From Gordionus sp. m RMFG-2023 (Eukaryota > Nematomorpha > Gordioida > Chordodea > Parachordodidae): a stretch of 64,000 nucleotides of DNA. The notes under the pieces are model-generated. The model saw only the letters and a list, made by a program, of their open reading frames with translations, ran no database searches and had not been told where the DNA came from. The DNA lies in the NCBI RefSeq assembly GCF_954871325.1, contig NC_088777.1, forward strand, positions 30,481,366-30,545,365, in the 5' to 3' direction. This document shows positions 48,301 to 52,950 of the stretch, piece by piece. The translations under genes were made by a program, and so were the position numbers. Within the stretch, counting starts at the first letter, position 1, and the number at the start of each line of letters is the position of its first letter.

Positions 48301-51300
48301 TTAACGATCTGACCAGAAAAATACGTGTTATAATTCACAAAAAGCAATTTAAAATAGATAATTTTACCACATATGTTAAATAAGTGCCTTTTTATAATAA
48401 TTTTAAATTTAATTATAAATGTATATATTAGACCTTGAGTTAAATCGATGACAAGACCAGTTTGAGGGTCAAAGGCGTAAGCGTTACTGTCTCCAACTTT
48501 GCATATGCATACCGTATATTCCTTATTTTTTTCATCCTTATTTTCTTAGAAAAATATAAAATCATAAATAATTGTTTCATACAGACTAAGGAAGAATGGA
48601 TTGTGAAGTTAGAAGAAAAGAAAAAGGTGTCAAATAACCTGAATTCAACGTGGTTTTTATTGATTCACAAATAACGGCTATTGTTAAAGTGGTAAGGCCA
48701 CCATTATTTTTGAGAATTTCTATATGGGCGGCGGTGAAAGATCTAAGCAAATAGTCGAACATTACCTTTTTAAAATATGAGGATTTGTATATAATTTTTT
48801 TTTTAAATAAAAAATGCGATAATAATTTTTCTTTTCTTTCATTATTAATTTCTTCCATTTTTTTCTTTATCTAACTTTCTTTTTTTCTTTCGGACTTTCT
48901 TATATTTTAATATTAGTTTCTTAATTAACTAGAGTTGAACTATGAGTGCTATTCTTCATATGACCCACTGAATGAATGATTGAATGTAAAGATGCTTTAA
49001 CAGCACATTGTGCAGCGAGTCTAGCTTTAATGCCCCAATTAACGCCATCCGCTATGCTCAATATACAGAGGTTACCGGTTTTGTATATGGCAAAAACATC
49101 AGCATTAGGATCTCCTAATAAATAATAATTCTATTAAAAATTATTTCATTCATTTATATATTTTTTATTCCTTTATTTCCCCCTTATTAATTTTTTTCAT
49201 TCATTCTTTATTCGAAAAAGGAAATAATTAATACATAAGTAAAAATCGATAAGTTTCAAAATTAAATCCAACGATTTTTTTAAAATGATATATTTTATTT
49301 AAAATAAAGAGTGATAAAAAAACAATAATAATTAATAAATAAATTGACACCACAAATTAAATGATGTTTCGGTATATAAATTTTCACATTTTAAACATTC
49401 GGAGAAATATGAAACTTAAATAGTAAAAAATAATAAAAATTCAACCTAATTTCAAATATAAAGCATTCTAGCATAAAAGTTATTTTTAGTCTAGGGGTAT
49501 TCAATGTTAGAAGTTTAAATGGGCATTAATTAAAAAAAGCTCCTAATTTAAAAAATGATACTAATTAGTAGGCTTGTTTAAAAACGAGTCGAATATTCTT
49601 TTCATATCAAATAATTCGAGTCGAATTGAATATTAACAAATATGAATAGAAAATTATTCATTTTGTGTGAATCGTTAAATGAATATTCCGATTATTCAAA
49701 ATAATTATGATATATGTTTAAATAAAATTTAGTCCTTCTATTGATAAGCTATCAATTTGAAGTGAATGTTAAAGTATCCCATGATGCATTACTAGCTGAA
49801 TGAAAACTATGGTATAAAAGGTTAAACATGGTTGATAATAATCTAAAATTTTTTATAGATACTTCGAATAATTTCAAATAAATTTTAGACAATTTTCCAA
49901 CAGTGGCGTATCTAGGATTTTGGCCCCCAAACCCCCTTTAGCTGTCTTTCGGCCGGGTCATATGTTTGAGCTATTCTATATTTTTAGCTTTTATTTACTA
50001 ATTCGTGCTTATGGATATTTAAAGAAGAAAAAGGTTATATATAACCCAATTTCTTTATTATTTTAAGTTAGGTGTATATTATATTTAATAAAAAAAAATT
50101 TAATGTAAAATTTAAATAAAGTTTAGTGACATTTTTTAAATAAAATTTGCTTTAAAAACTAGCTTCAGCTTAAATTCTCATACAATATAAGTAGAATAAA
50201 AAAAATATACTAATTGTAGTGTCTATAAAATATTGACTAGAAAATAATTTAATATCAAGTTTTTATTTCTTTCAAATAAAGTATTATAAAAAAAATTTAT
50301 TAAAACTATAATTACAATTTGATTTTAATTTTCGTGGGAAATTTGCCAATTCATCAAGAATTTCGTTTGTAGTTGGAATCAAATCTCTGTGGAAATTTAA
50401 CAGAGCTAACCCATTTAGCCGAGATTCGGTAGTGTTTCGTTAATAAATTTTCAACCTTCACAAGTTGGAATAGGTCTTTTATTCGTACATGTTGTAATAG
50501 GGAAACATGCAAGAATATAAAACAACTTCAAAATATTTGGAAATTGAGCCAAGGTTTCCTTACATCGATTGAGCGGATCAATAGCATGCTCAGGTAAAAT
50601 AACCAGAAGTAGCAAATATTTATACCACAATTCGAATTCACTGTTCAGTATCAATTTACCAATAGTGGCATCAGAAAACGAAGAAGGGTCTTTAGGTAAT
50701 AAAACTGAAGATTGCTAAAGACTTGTTTATTATCTAAAACCATACTTTTATTTGCGATAAAAAAGTGATGAAAATGGATATCTTATAATATTCTTCAGTT
50801 AAATCAACATTTATATTACATCTCGATAATTATCTAGGTGCTAGACGAGGTTTAATTAGTGTTATATCATAAGATTTAGCTTTCGATTTAACGTCTAGAT
50901 AAATATTATTAAAATATTCATCTACATATACATTTTCCGCCAAATCAATAATCTGAACCAAATCTAAATTTGGTTTTTATAAATTTCTACAAAGTAGTGA
51001 GCTATAGAAAAATATGCAACTAGCAGCAAAGATAAAATCTAATTGATATTTCAAGATTTAAGGGGGGGGGGTAAATTTTTATTCGCTTAAAATGATATTT
51101 ATGAAAACAGTCAAATTTGCGATGAGGAGGGAGGAATTTCCTTATTTCCCTTATTGGTTACGAGCTTGATTAAAATTATTATATATTTTAGCAAATCTGC
51201 CCTTAGTACTTCTACCAATGAAAAAACATTTTCTTCGTAGTGAAATGGCTCGATTTGAGCGGATATTTAAAAAAGCTAACTCAATATTTTAGCCAGAAAA

Positions 51301-52270
51301 ATATTATCTAAGCCTCGAGATTTCACAAAATAGATTTCCAAACCTTCGGGTCATCTATAAGCAAAATTTTAAGGCTTGCGAAACTTTGATATTTGACATT
51401 GAAACCTAAATGTATATTAACAAGAAGTGTTCACTCAAAAATGTGCGTGAGAATTAAATGCCAATTTAAATTTTAACATGTCAAAAATAACTTTTTAATT
51501 TATTTCATTTTTAACTAATTATTTTTTTTATAAAAGTTACTCAGACTAAATATCAATTTTAAATGATAAAGTAATCATAAGATCACTAAAAGCCACGAGT
51601 TTGCTTAGGGTCACATAATATGAAGAAGGTTGACTTATTTTTTGTAAATTATACGAAGTAACAACAAGTTCTTCCAGGTGATTTATATAATATAAATGAA
51701 CCCCATTCTATCTTGCCTTACAAATCGTAGAGGATATAAAACAAGAGGATGCTCCTAATTTTCCTATTAGATGTATATATCTTGAATAATCAATGAATCA
51801 CCAACTTCAGTTTTTCAACTGACTTGATTAGCTTAAATAGAAAAGAAGAGGAATGAATAGGATATACTAATCCAACATTTAAAAAAATAAAAAATAGATT
51901 GATATAACTTCCACATAACAATTCGTATAAAAATATTACTAGATATATTTCATTTACAAAAAAAATTAATTAATACAAGAAAATCATATTGAATAGGTTA
52001 AAATTATAGTGATCGAATATATTTGAGATTTTCAGAAATAAATCTTAAGAACTTTTTTTGTATTTAGTTAAGAGGATAGGAAAGCTAAAATTTATTAATT
52101 TGTAGAACCTGAATAATGGGTTCCGTCGGGATATTGCTCATATAAGGATATGGATATCCCATAACAATTATCATCGCACAATAGATCCCATTTAATATTT
52201 TTGTTTGAAGCGTCTATAGCAAATTCATTCTCTAAGTTTTCGTGATAAAAAAAATTTAGAAATTTAATTG
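15257..52270 (-). CDS. Protein phosphatase 2C-like protein (CG9801-type), nine exons recovered, 5' end missing
   Basis: Join on the minus strand: 52270-52109, 49114-48969, 48765-48639, 48544-48434, 37024-36790, 24692-24557, 19046-18880, 18145-18039, 15381-15257. Every intron is GT-AG and every junction keeps the codon phase, which is strong support for one gene. About 437 residues are recovered. In order they show GISISLYEQYP; SIADGVNWG with RLAAQCAV; LLRSFTAAH and GGLTTLTIAV; CICKVGDSNAYAFDPQTG; RNLRDAEGALGPA and IVFLTTDGVSDNMDPVV; RHRLTLLH; LCARLLNYC with SKRRILENP; and PGKLDHATIVAY. The Asp residues of ADG, TDGVSD and LDHAT are the usual PP2C metal ligands, so Mg/Mn-dependent Ser/Thr phosphatase activity is possible. 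ADGVNWG departs from the usual DGHGG. Introns of 94 bp to 12.1 kb are filled with transposons. The family match is from memory. Confidence 0.85.
15693..16602. mobile_element. hAT element of the CAGGGGCGGACTGG family, decayed
   Basis: The left end GTGGGTGAACTGATCATAAG...GCCACGAGGCC and right end GGTCTCGTGGGCATTTTGCA...TTATGGCCAACCCTG are inverted. They resemble the 28143-30874 hAT (CAGGGGCGGACTGGCCATAAG with TGGGCATTTT and CACGAAGCC). Between them a minus-strand patch near 15950-16140 (CRDERPNNPID) may be a remnant of the transposase C terminus. No target duplication was recognised. Confidence 0.55.
16855..17130 (+). pseudogene. LINE reverse-transcriptase fragment
   Basis: FVDVEKLCDRVPHKV at 16873 matches the FVDLEKAFDRVP motif of non-LTR reverse transcriptases. 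KLVQRIRAMYVEEHMVVKST, LLFIIVMEVVTREIRKVLPW and EFLYANY follow, where YANY stands in place of YADD. A stop and frame changes interrupt it, and both ends of the element are missing. Confidence 0.7.
17292..17801. mobile_element. hAT MITE with CAGAGACCTGCAG ends (510 bp)
   Basis: The left CAGAGACCTGCAG and right CTGCAGGTCTTTG are inverted. The interior has CCCGG/GGCCC-type motifs between AT-rich runs, as in the copies at 20000 and 57408. Flanking octamers no longer match, so it is old. Confidence 0.75.
18039..18145 (-). CDS. PP2C-like gene, exon with SKRRILENP
   Basis: The acceptor CCATTCAG opens SLTARDLCARLLNYC then VTESKRRILENPKNF, matching the C-terminal helix that precedes the last strand in CG9801-type proteins. 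The donor G|GTTATA leaves one base for the final exon. Confidence 0.85.
18224..18765. mobile_element. MITE with TATACCT ends and ATTCGAATAA-type inverted repeats
   Basis: TATACCTAAAATGAAATATT on the left mirrors the inverse of GAATATTT...TTTTTGTAGGTATA on the right. Flanks CTTCTTGC and CTTCCTAC could be a diverged 8-bp duplication. The interior is full of ATTCGATT and AATCGAAT. It almost fills the 734-bp intron between exons 18039-18145 and 18880-19046. Confidence 0.6.
18880..19046 (-). CDS. PP2C-like gene, exon of unrecognised sequence
   Basis: The splice sites are good (AAAACAG acceptor, TTGG|GTAACA donor), and both phases fit the neighbouring exons. The sequence MGCIILDIQNIGELEKYF, NDVKEAYKDLSRINLEWNLQ, DPIEEDVFLPNNL is clearly protein-like, but I do not recognise it. 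It falls between RHRLTLLH and the LCARLL segment, where family members have a shorter linker. It may be a lineage-specific insertion or alternatively an exon of another gene. Confidence 0.7.
19166..19777. mobile_element. hAT-like MITE with CAGGGACC ends (612 bp)
   Basis: CAGGGACC at the left and GGTCCCTG at the right are inverted, with further partial matches inward (CTATAAAGGTT against GCTATAAATCGC). Flanks TTATATAT and ATATTAAT only partly agree. Confidence 0.6.
20000..20270. mobile_element. hAT MITE with CAGAGACCTGCAG ends (271 bp)
   Basis: Perfect 13-bp ends CAGAGACCTGCAG/CTGCAGGTCTCTG. Flanks AAAAATAT and AAAACGAT look like a diverged 8-bp duplication. The interior holds CCCGGCCCG and GGGCCCGGG blocks around a poly-T core. 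Confidence 0.85.
21512..23555. mobile_element. Foldback-like element: inverted arms built of about 280-bp tandem units
   Basis: GAAGCACTAACGATGAAA-type motifs occur in forward orientation at about 21538, 21662, 21943 and 22212. They occur in reverse orientation (TTCATCATTAGTGCTTTC-type, or a shortened form) at about 22533, 22825, 23105, 23390 and 23520. Spacing is 270-290 bp within each arm. A unique centre at about 22260-22440 separates the arms. The outer ends AGCTCCGTCACGTTGG...GAACGATTGG and CCAATCGTTC...GGAGCT are inverted. No transposase frame is present. Tandemly repeated inverted arms are the hallmark of foldback elements (Drosophila FB; Galileo in the P superfamily); family membership here is inferred from architecture only. 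Confidence 0.65.
24557..24692 (-). CDS. PP2C-like gene, exon with RHRLTLLH
   Basis: The acceptor ATTACAG is followed by KIWSNIWSSGKSNKIDWDN then CKPDISPLQRHRLTLLH. The last block corresponds to the QRHELTLLRM segment of CG9801-type proteins. The donor CAC|GTAAAA leaves phase 0. Confidence 0.8.
24890..25700 (+). pseudogene. Penelope-like retroelement relic (RT plus GIY-YIG region)
   Basis: NKFYNQIEG and then RYTDDTFIV followed by PHDHKSLEIFKNKI match the Penelope reverse-transcriptase block (FYxQIEG, RYVDDTF, WPHG). SFEYRVYNKPTNTNLI corresponds to VYRKPTHTDRYL. Further on, RTIKTRSKEH and SALAEY match the TGRTVxTRIKEH and SAxAEH parts of the GIY-YIG endonuclease. Several frames and stops make it inactive. 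The elements' terminal repeats were not identified. Confidence 0.7.
25724..25794. mobile_element. 71-bp hAT miniature, TSD GTACAGAT
   Basis: Starts CAGGGTCGGTCAAATACG and ends CATGCCAAACCTG. It is flanked by a perfect GTACAGAT duplication (25716-25723, 25795-25802). The right terminus is the inverse of CAGGTTTGGCATGTCGGTCA, nearly identical to the left end of the intact hAT at 52951 (CAGGGTTGGCATGTCGGTCA). TTGACCAGTCAATTGACC resembles the subterminal repeats of that element. It is essentially two ends with no interior. Confidence 0.92.
26261..26630. mobile_element. Possible hAT MITE with CACTGGCGTATCC end
   Basis: CACTGGCGTATCCAGGATTT followed by a G-rich run resembles the end at 49911. The other side (GGGG tract at 26577-26590, then CCACCATGCCTGG) is only loosely inverted. 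No target duplication. Confidence 0.35.
26754..26963. mobile_element. MITE, TAGTGTTG family (copy 1)
   Basis: TAGTGTTATTGAACTGCTCG at the left mirrors the inverse of GAGCCATTTAACAACACTA. The interior reads CAATATT...GGCACAAAG...TTAGGCAATATTTTT as in the other copies. Flanks resemble ACTAGTGA/ACCAGTGA. Confidence 0.85.
27219..27435. mobile_element. MITE, TAGTGTTG family (copy 2, diverged)
   Basis: The interior is inverted relative to copy 1 (TTTGTGCCATCTATAAGC) and the ends are decayed (TAGTTTTGTTATATGGC...GAACAACACTA). Confidence 0.8.
27592..27950 (+). repeat. 5' LTR of the Gypsy element
   Basis: Begins TGTTGTAGTTTTGTAAT, contains AAAATGTCAATCAAAAAGAA, and ends before the spacer AT and TGGTGCCGTG at 27953. 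Confidence 0.88.
28633..29000 (-). pseudogene. hAT transposase C terminus, ZMYM1-like
   Basis: The minus strand reads SEEPNEEEGILQYHN, then YEIFKRCNMHTSDTNLLAY, EYILTLSFTQINCEKTFSKLK, KNKLRSNIDQEKLEAFLMMS and DIPVYLRKGSKLMRDLLT before a stop. This is the hAT dimerisation region (family: LTLSxTQVxCERTFSKLK-IKNRLRSxLxQxRLEALMLMS). One stop, one frame change and one further stop inside the block show it is inactive. Confidence 0.85.
29330..30400 (-). pseudogene. LINE fragment: reverse transcriptase and 3' domain
   Basis: On the minus strand FLDLEKAFDRIP (about 30340) is followed by KYIRIIQDMYMGHTTMVRST, EGIHQGSALSPLLFITVIDV and WNIIFADDIVILAES, the catalytic FADD block. The post-RT part KRIPHKLKGKIYSSIIQP, TILYSSETWP, MEMRMLRMIAGVTRKDKVR and KRKRGRPKLQW is also present. 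The frame is interrupted at least three times. The 5' part (endonuclease) is missing, typical of 5'-truncated insertions. The closest kin are the endonuclease-reverse transcriptase LINEs (RTE/BovB-like); the clade is tentative. It lies entirely within the hAT. Confidence 0.88.
30883..32360 (+). pseudogene. Gypsy pol remains: end of RNase H and integrase
   Basis: RNase H-like VIYTDHKPL and NHLPDILSR, the HHCC zinc-binding region (LLHAGHQGRD... CVPCNTC), and the integrase core with YIDFYDL, VVDSYSKW, KIVSDG and NGQAERM are recognisable. The region is broken in several places and inactive. Confidence 0.88.
32361..33675. other. Noncoding 3' region of the Gypsy element
   Basis: AT-rich, with repeated AAAAATATGAGTGGATATA-like and TATATGTCACAAAATTATAT motifs. 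GAAGGGTGGGCG directly before the 3' LTR could serve as the polypurine tract. Confidence 0.6.
33676..34027 (+). repeat. 3' LTR of the Gypsy element
   Basis: Nearly the same as 27592-27950, ending in GAAATATTAA before the duplication ACATAT. Confidence 0.88.
34031..34540. mobile_element. MITE, TAGTGTTG family (copy 3), split by a GC-rich insertion
   Basis: GTTGTGAAACGGCTAAATTT to GGCACAAAGGT (34034-34139) is the left half of the MITE. TTTGGACATCTATTAGG at about 34502 resumes its interior. The 360-bp interruption carries CCCGCCCGCCC and GTGGGTGGGC runs and ends TTCCCGTCCATTGCAG, itself probably a degraded hAT MITE. The right MITE end is lost in the hAT relic that follows. Confidence 0.6.
34560..35374 (-). 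mobile_element. hAT element, CAGGCGCGTACGCAG family, decayed
   Basis: The minus-strand 5' end is CAGGCGCGTACGCAGCGGAGG at 35374, followed by an open stretch (35125-34748). It reads ESIILELTEIRANVDEGFH, YLPRLAARQTYRSNI and NIGSVEEYYRINLLIPLLDT, matching P52rIPK-like hAT transposases (family: PRxxxRQTxRxNV... VEEYYRxxIFxPFLDH). Beyond it, DALLPEFKLCYKRLI and RLKSCLERLTKF patches continue to about 34560. The distal terminus was not found. Confidence 0.8.
35380..36789. other. Intronic stretch without recognised genes
   Basis: Some GC-richer DNA at 35420-36000 (GGGTGTCCCGACTAAT, GGGTGTCCTAGTAC, ACCGATTCCAAACTC) looks like old repeat sequence. No frame or matching ends. Confidence 0.5.
36790..37024 (-). 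CDS. PP2C-like gene, exon with TDGVSDN
   Basis: The acceptor TTTAAAG at 37025 restores TQE-SRNVRRSTRNLRDAEG across the large intron, as expected in the family (MRDMRDAxGALGP). The exon continues LHNLSLSQTTLSSGQIVFLT and TDGVSDNMDPVVRKLA; the TDGVSD Asp is a metal ligand. The donor used here, GAA|GTTTAA, is weak but gives the right phase for the next exon. Otherwise the frame stops at 36777. Confidence 0.85.
37587..37809. mobile_element. MITE, TAGTGTTG family (copy 4, best preserved ends)
   Basis: Perfect terminal repeats TAGTGTTGTTAAACGGCTCG and inverse (CGAGCCGTTTAACAACACTA). Within each end CGGCTCGTTTTGAGCCG is itself a palindrome, and a second inner pair AAAACGGCTAACTCAATATT is mirrored by AATATTGAGTTAGCC. 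Flanking AAAAGT on both sides may be the target duplication. Confidence 0.92.
38427..39006. mobile_element. MITE with about 63-bp inverted ends and internal duplication
   Basis: CCCAAAAGGGGGCATATCCA, GTGCAGTGAATTTTCATCCA and GGCAGTAAAATTTACCC at the left recur inverted at the right end with few changes. The interior carries two direct copies (about 38505-38690 and 38750-38910) of a block containing TTTACCCTACTGTCAGG and CGACAGTAATT. No target duplication was found. Confidence 0.85.
39420..42100 (+). mobile_element. Sola-like DNA transposon (2681 bp), TIR about 600 bp, TSD CATA
   Basis: The left end GGGTAATTCCATACCAAATC is the inverse of the right end, and the two arms (39420-40020, 41500-42100) match almost base for base over about 600 bp. 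CATA flanks both sides (39416-39419, 42101-42104). The interior encodes the N-terminal half of a transposase (40265-41424). Four-base duplications and long TIRs point to the Sola group; the name is tentative. Confidence 0.85.
40265..41424 (+). pseudogene. Sola-like transposase, N-terminal half
   Basis: Successive pieces carry a Cys pair domain (CKKNLRKVTTW, YICDKCRKRL), LLTILPPNWSANKIKTEFN, AQKRLVLNNLKELYSHFKEG, SKFASLRPKNCILAGASGTH, SVCVCSIHQN, PTCYFGDCSECPGSTLL and FKQWVSVDRTTLETISQ. The HSVCVCxIHQN and CxxCPG motifs mark a transposase family seen in many invertebrates. Stops at about 40501, 40866 and 41144, plus frame changes, break it. The C-terminal half is missing: the frame ends just before the right TIR. 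Confidence 0.75.
42446..43991. mobile_element. 1.5-kb near-palindrome with 20-bp tandem units in the outer arms
   Basis: The ends CAGGGCTTCCCATTC and GAATGGGAATCCCTG are inverted. Each outer arm (42446-42760, 43660-43991) is an array of AAAAAAGGAAAAGTGTCAAT-type units. The inner arms (AACTTGAAGAGATTGAAAAG and inverse, TGTATGTAAAAGATTACAAT and inverse) continue the match. Only about 150 bp at 43155-43310 is unpaired. Short open frames here are low-complexity. CAGGG ends suggest hAT, but flanking octamers do not match well. Confidence 0.85.
44100..44262. mobile_element. Fragment of a GGGCC/CTGGGC-type MITE
   Basis: GATATAGGCTTGGGC, GGACTGGGCCTGC and GACCTGGGCTGGAGG, ending AAGTCCCGTGAAAGTCTCT, resemble the interior and end of the CAGAGACCTGCAG MITEs. 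The left end is absent. Confidence 0.35.
44557..44957. mobile_element. TA-flanked MITE (401 bp) with CTAGCTGATAGCCCATCAAG ends
   Basis: CTAGCTGATTGCCTATCAAG then AATGACGGGGAATCAGA at the left is matched by its inverse at the right. TA flanks both sides (44555-44556, 44958-44959), as for Tc1/mariner-type transposons. No coding region. Related ends occur at 9070-10155, and a partial inverted copy at 60780-61110. Confidence 0.85.
45164..45410 (+). mobile_element. hAT fragment, CAGGCGCGTACGCAG family
   Basis: CACGCGTAGCCAGCAGAGGG then AAATCTCCACCCAAAGCC matches the 5' end of the 56395 element (GCGTACGCAGCGGGGGAGGG then AAATCTCTCCCCCAAAGCC). VLNEMAEWCKNK and EDAVLDSKKTN at about 45300 correspond to the W-rich segment of P52rIPK-like transposases, joined here after a deletion. 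Confidence 0.7.
45980..48241 (-). mobile_element. Sola-like DNA transposon (2262 bp), TIR about 640-690 bp, TSD ATAT
   Basis: GGTGAATTCCATATCAAATC at the left is mirrored by GATTTGATATGGAAATCACC at the right. The match continues for more than 600 bp (GCTAAGATATGGCCGTTTAA, TGATAACTCCTAAACCCATG and their inverses). ATAT flanks both ends. It encodes the C-terminal half of a transposase of the same kind as the 39.4-kb element. Confidence 0.83.
46731..47530 (-). pseudogene. Sola-like transposase, C-terminal half
   Basis: On the minus strand FKQWIAVDRTTLETLIKSAD (about 47520) overlaps the last motif of the 39.4-kb copy. GEFLVIADFSEDYAFVVQNH, TQGCNQTNNQATINSFIIYY, HVNLVVISDCLKH, VAKIYYFSDGANQYKN and VTKRLAARASLQRPY, ending LESRFLRAKKISGTQ, then follow. 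The Asp residues in ADFSE, ISDC and SDGA are candidate catalytic positions. Stops around 47150 and 47010 and frame changes break it. The N-terminal half is missing. Confidence 0.78.
48434..48544 (-). CDS. PP2C-like gene, exon with the GDS motif
   Basis: The acceptor TTTTTCTAAG gives KDEKNKEYTVCICKVGDSN then AYAFDPQTGLVIDLTQ. VGDSNAYAF is the counterpart of the PP2C NVGDSRA strand. The donor is CAAG|GTCTAA; one base carries over to the next exon 11.4 kb away. Confidence 0.85.
48639..48765 (-). CDS. PP2C-like gene, exon with LLRSFTAAH
   Basis: Reads MFDYLLRSFTAAHIEILKNN then GGLTTLTIAVICES, the helix and first beta strands after the ADG motif. The acceptor is AAAAAG|GTA and the donor CAG|GTTATT. 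The flanking introns are only 203 and 94 bp, unlike the giant introns elsewhere in the gene. Confidence 0.85.
48969..49114 (-). CDS. PP2C-like gene, exon with the ADGVNWG motif
   Basis: The acceptor TTTATTAG is followed by DPNADVFAIYKTGNLCILS and IADGVNWGIKARLAAQCAV. The ADG Asp is the first metal ligand of PP2C folds. The donor is probably GTGGGT at 48968, which leaves phase 0 for the next exon; GGTCAT a few bases on is an alternative. Confidence 0.85.
49745..49840 (+). pseudogene. hAT transposase patch, P52rIPK-like
   Basis: SEFDVKVSHDALLAE and KLWYKRLNMVDN resemble the segment before the dimerisation domain. The same words occur at 34.7 kb (DALLPEFKLCYKRL). Confidence 0.45.
49911..51165 (-). 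mobile_element. hAT transposon of P52rIPK type, decayed
   Basis: One terminus is CAGTGGCGTATCTAGGATTT followed by a C-rich run. The other side (about 51165, TTACGAGCTTG) is only weakly inverted. On the minus strand between 51000 and 50310 come LVQIIDLAENVYVDEYF, KSYDITLIKPRLAPR, NVDLTEEYYKISIFITFL, FELWYKYLLLLV, NRCKETLAQFPNILKLFYIL, ACFPITTCTNKR and SRLNGLALLNFHRDLIPTTN. These are the standard order of a P52rIPK-like hAT transposase ending in the dimerisation domain. Frame changes and stops make it inactive. Confidence 0.8.
51188..51237 (+). pseudogene. hAT dimerisation-domain fragment cut by a MITE
   Basis: ANLPLSTSTNEKTFS on the plus strand is the typical LPxSTxTxERTFS core. It stops exactly where the TAGTGTTG MITE begins (51238). 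Confidence 0.5.
51238..51390. mobile_element. MITE, TAGTGTTG family (copy 5, partial)
   Basis: TAGTGAAATGGCTCGATTTG to AAGGCTTGCGAAAC is the left two-thirds of the family. The right end is missing. Confidence 0.75.
52109..52270 (-). CDS. PP2C-like gene, most 5' exon recognised
   Basis: Reads NENEFAIDASNKNIKWDLL then CYGISISLYEQYPDGTHYS, the segment that precedes the PP2C core in CG9801-type proteins. The donor is G|GTTCTAC, leaving one base that joins the first two bases of the next exon to make Gly (HYS-G-DPNADVF). The acceptor is uncertain: CGAAG at 52271 or CTTAG near 52240 both fit. Earlier exons were not found before 64000. Confidence 0.75.
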
Positions 52271-52399
52271 CTTCGGTTAAAGGGTTTATGTATGTTTAAC
52301 ACACCCATCTTCCCAGATAAAGGAAACAAAAAATTGTAAATAAACAATTCCTTATATTGTTATCGAATTTGATATTGACTTTTAAAGAAAATATAGGAT

Positions 52400-52830
52400 A
52401 GGGCCAATATTTTCATAAACCGACCCGATACCGATTTTCCATATTAAACATAATTTGTGCATAGTATTTAGGATGTGCCGATTTTTCATTGTACCGGATC
52501 GGACCAATTTTTGCATTTTTGAAGTATCGGTTATCATATTAAATTTGTCAACATGATCCGAAAATGGCGTCTATTATTTTTAAATTTATTAATATTTTAA
52601 AAAATTTTTCTAACAGTTTAAATTGATCATAACTTTACTATTTCGATCTCTTTAATTTCAACAGGATAGAAAGACTTTTGGAGCTAAAAATTTACAACAA
52701 TTTCACTATATAAATAAATTAGGGGTGTAGCGATATTTTTTATCGGATCAGGCCGATATTTTATATTTTTTTAATATCGGTTATTGGCCTATATTATAAA
52801 ATTTTCTGATCCTATAAAATCGCATCTTAA
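52400..52830. mobile_element. Degraded MITE debris with ATATCGG/CCGATAT motifs
   Basis: GACCCGATACCGATTTTCC, GTACCGGATCGGACC and ATCGGATCAGGCCGATATT occur in AT-rich DNA. Similar words follow the 71-bp hAT miniature at 25.8 kb. Boundaries unclear. Confidence 0.35.
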
Positions 52831-52950
52831 TTTTAATATAATTTCTTTCAAATTTCATAATATACACTTGTTTATTACTTTTATGTAAAAGATTAATGTT
52901 ATTATATAAATAAATGATTAATCAATAAAAATATTTTATATACTTTTAGA

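Larger units (their letters stand above)
37025..48433 (-). other. Intron (11.4 kb) of the PP2C-like gene
   Basis: Joins the GDS exon to the TDGVSD exon. Holds a TAGTGTTG MITE, a long-TIR MITE at 38427, two Sola-like elements, a 1.5-kb palindrome, a TA-flanked MITE and a hAT fragment at 45.2 kb. The remaining spacers (37105-37586, 37810-38426, 39007-39415, 43992-44300, 45410-45975) show no gene. Confidence 0.78.
49115..52108 (-). other. Intron (3.0 kb) of the PP2C-like gene
   Basis: Contains ATTCGAAT-type MITE debris (49575-49700), a hAT transposase patch at 49745-49835, a P52rIPK-like hAT (49911 to about 51165) and a MITE (51238-51390). 51400-52108 is AT-rich with no recognised gene. Confidence 0.72.
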
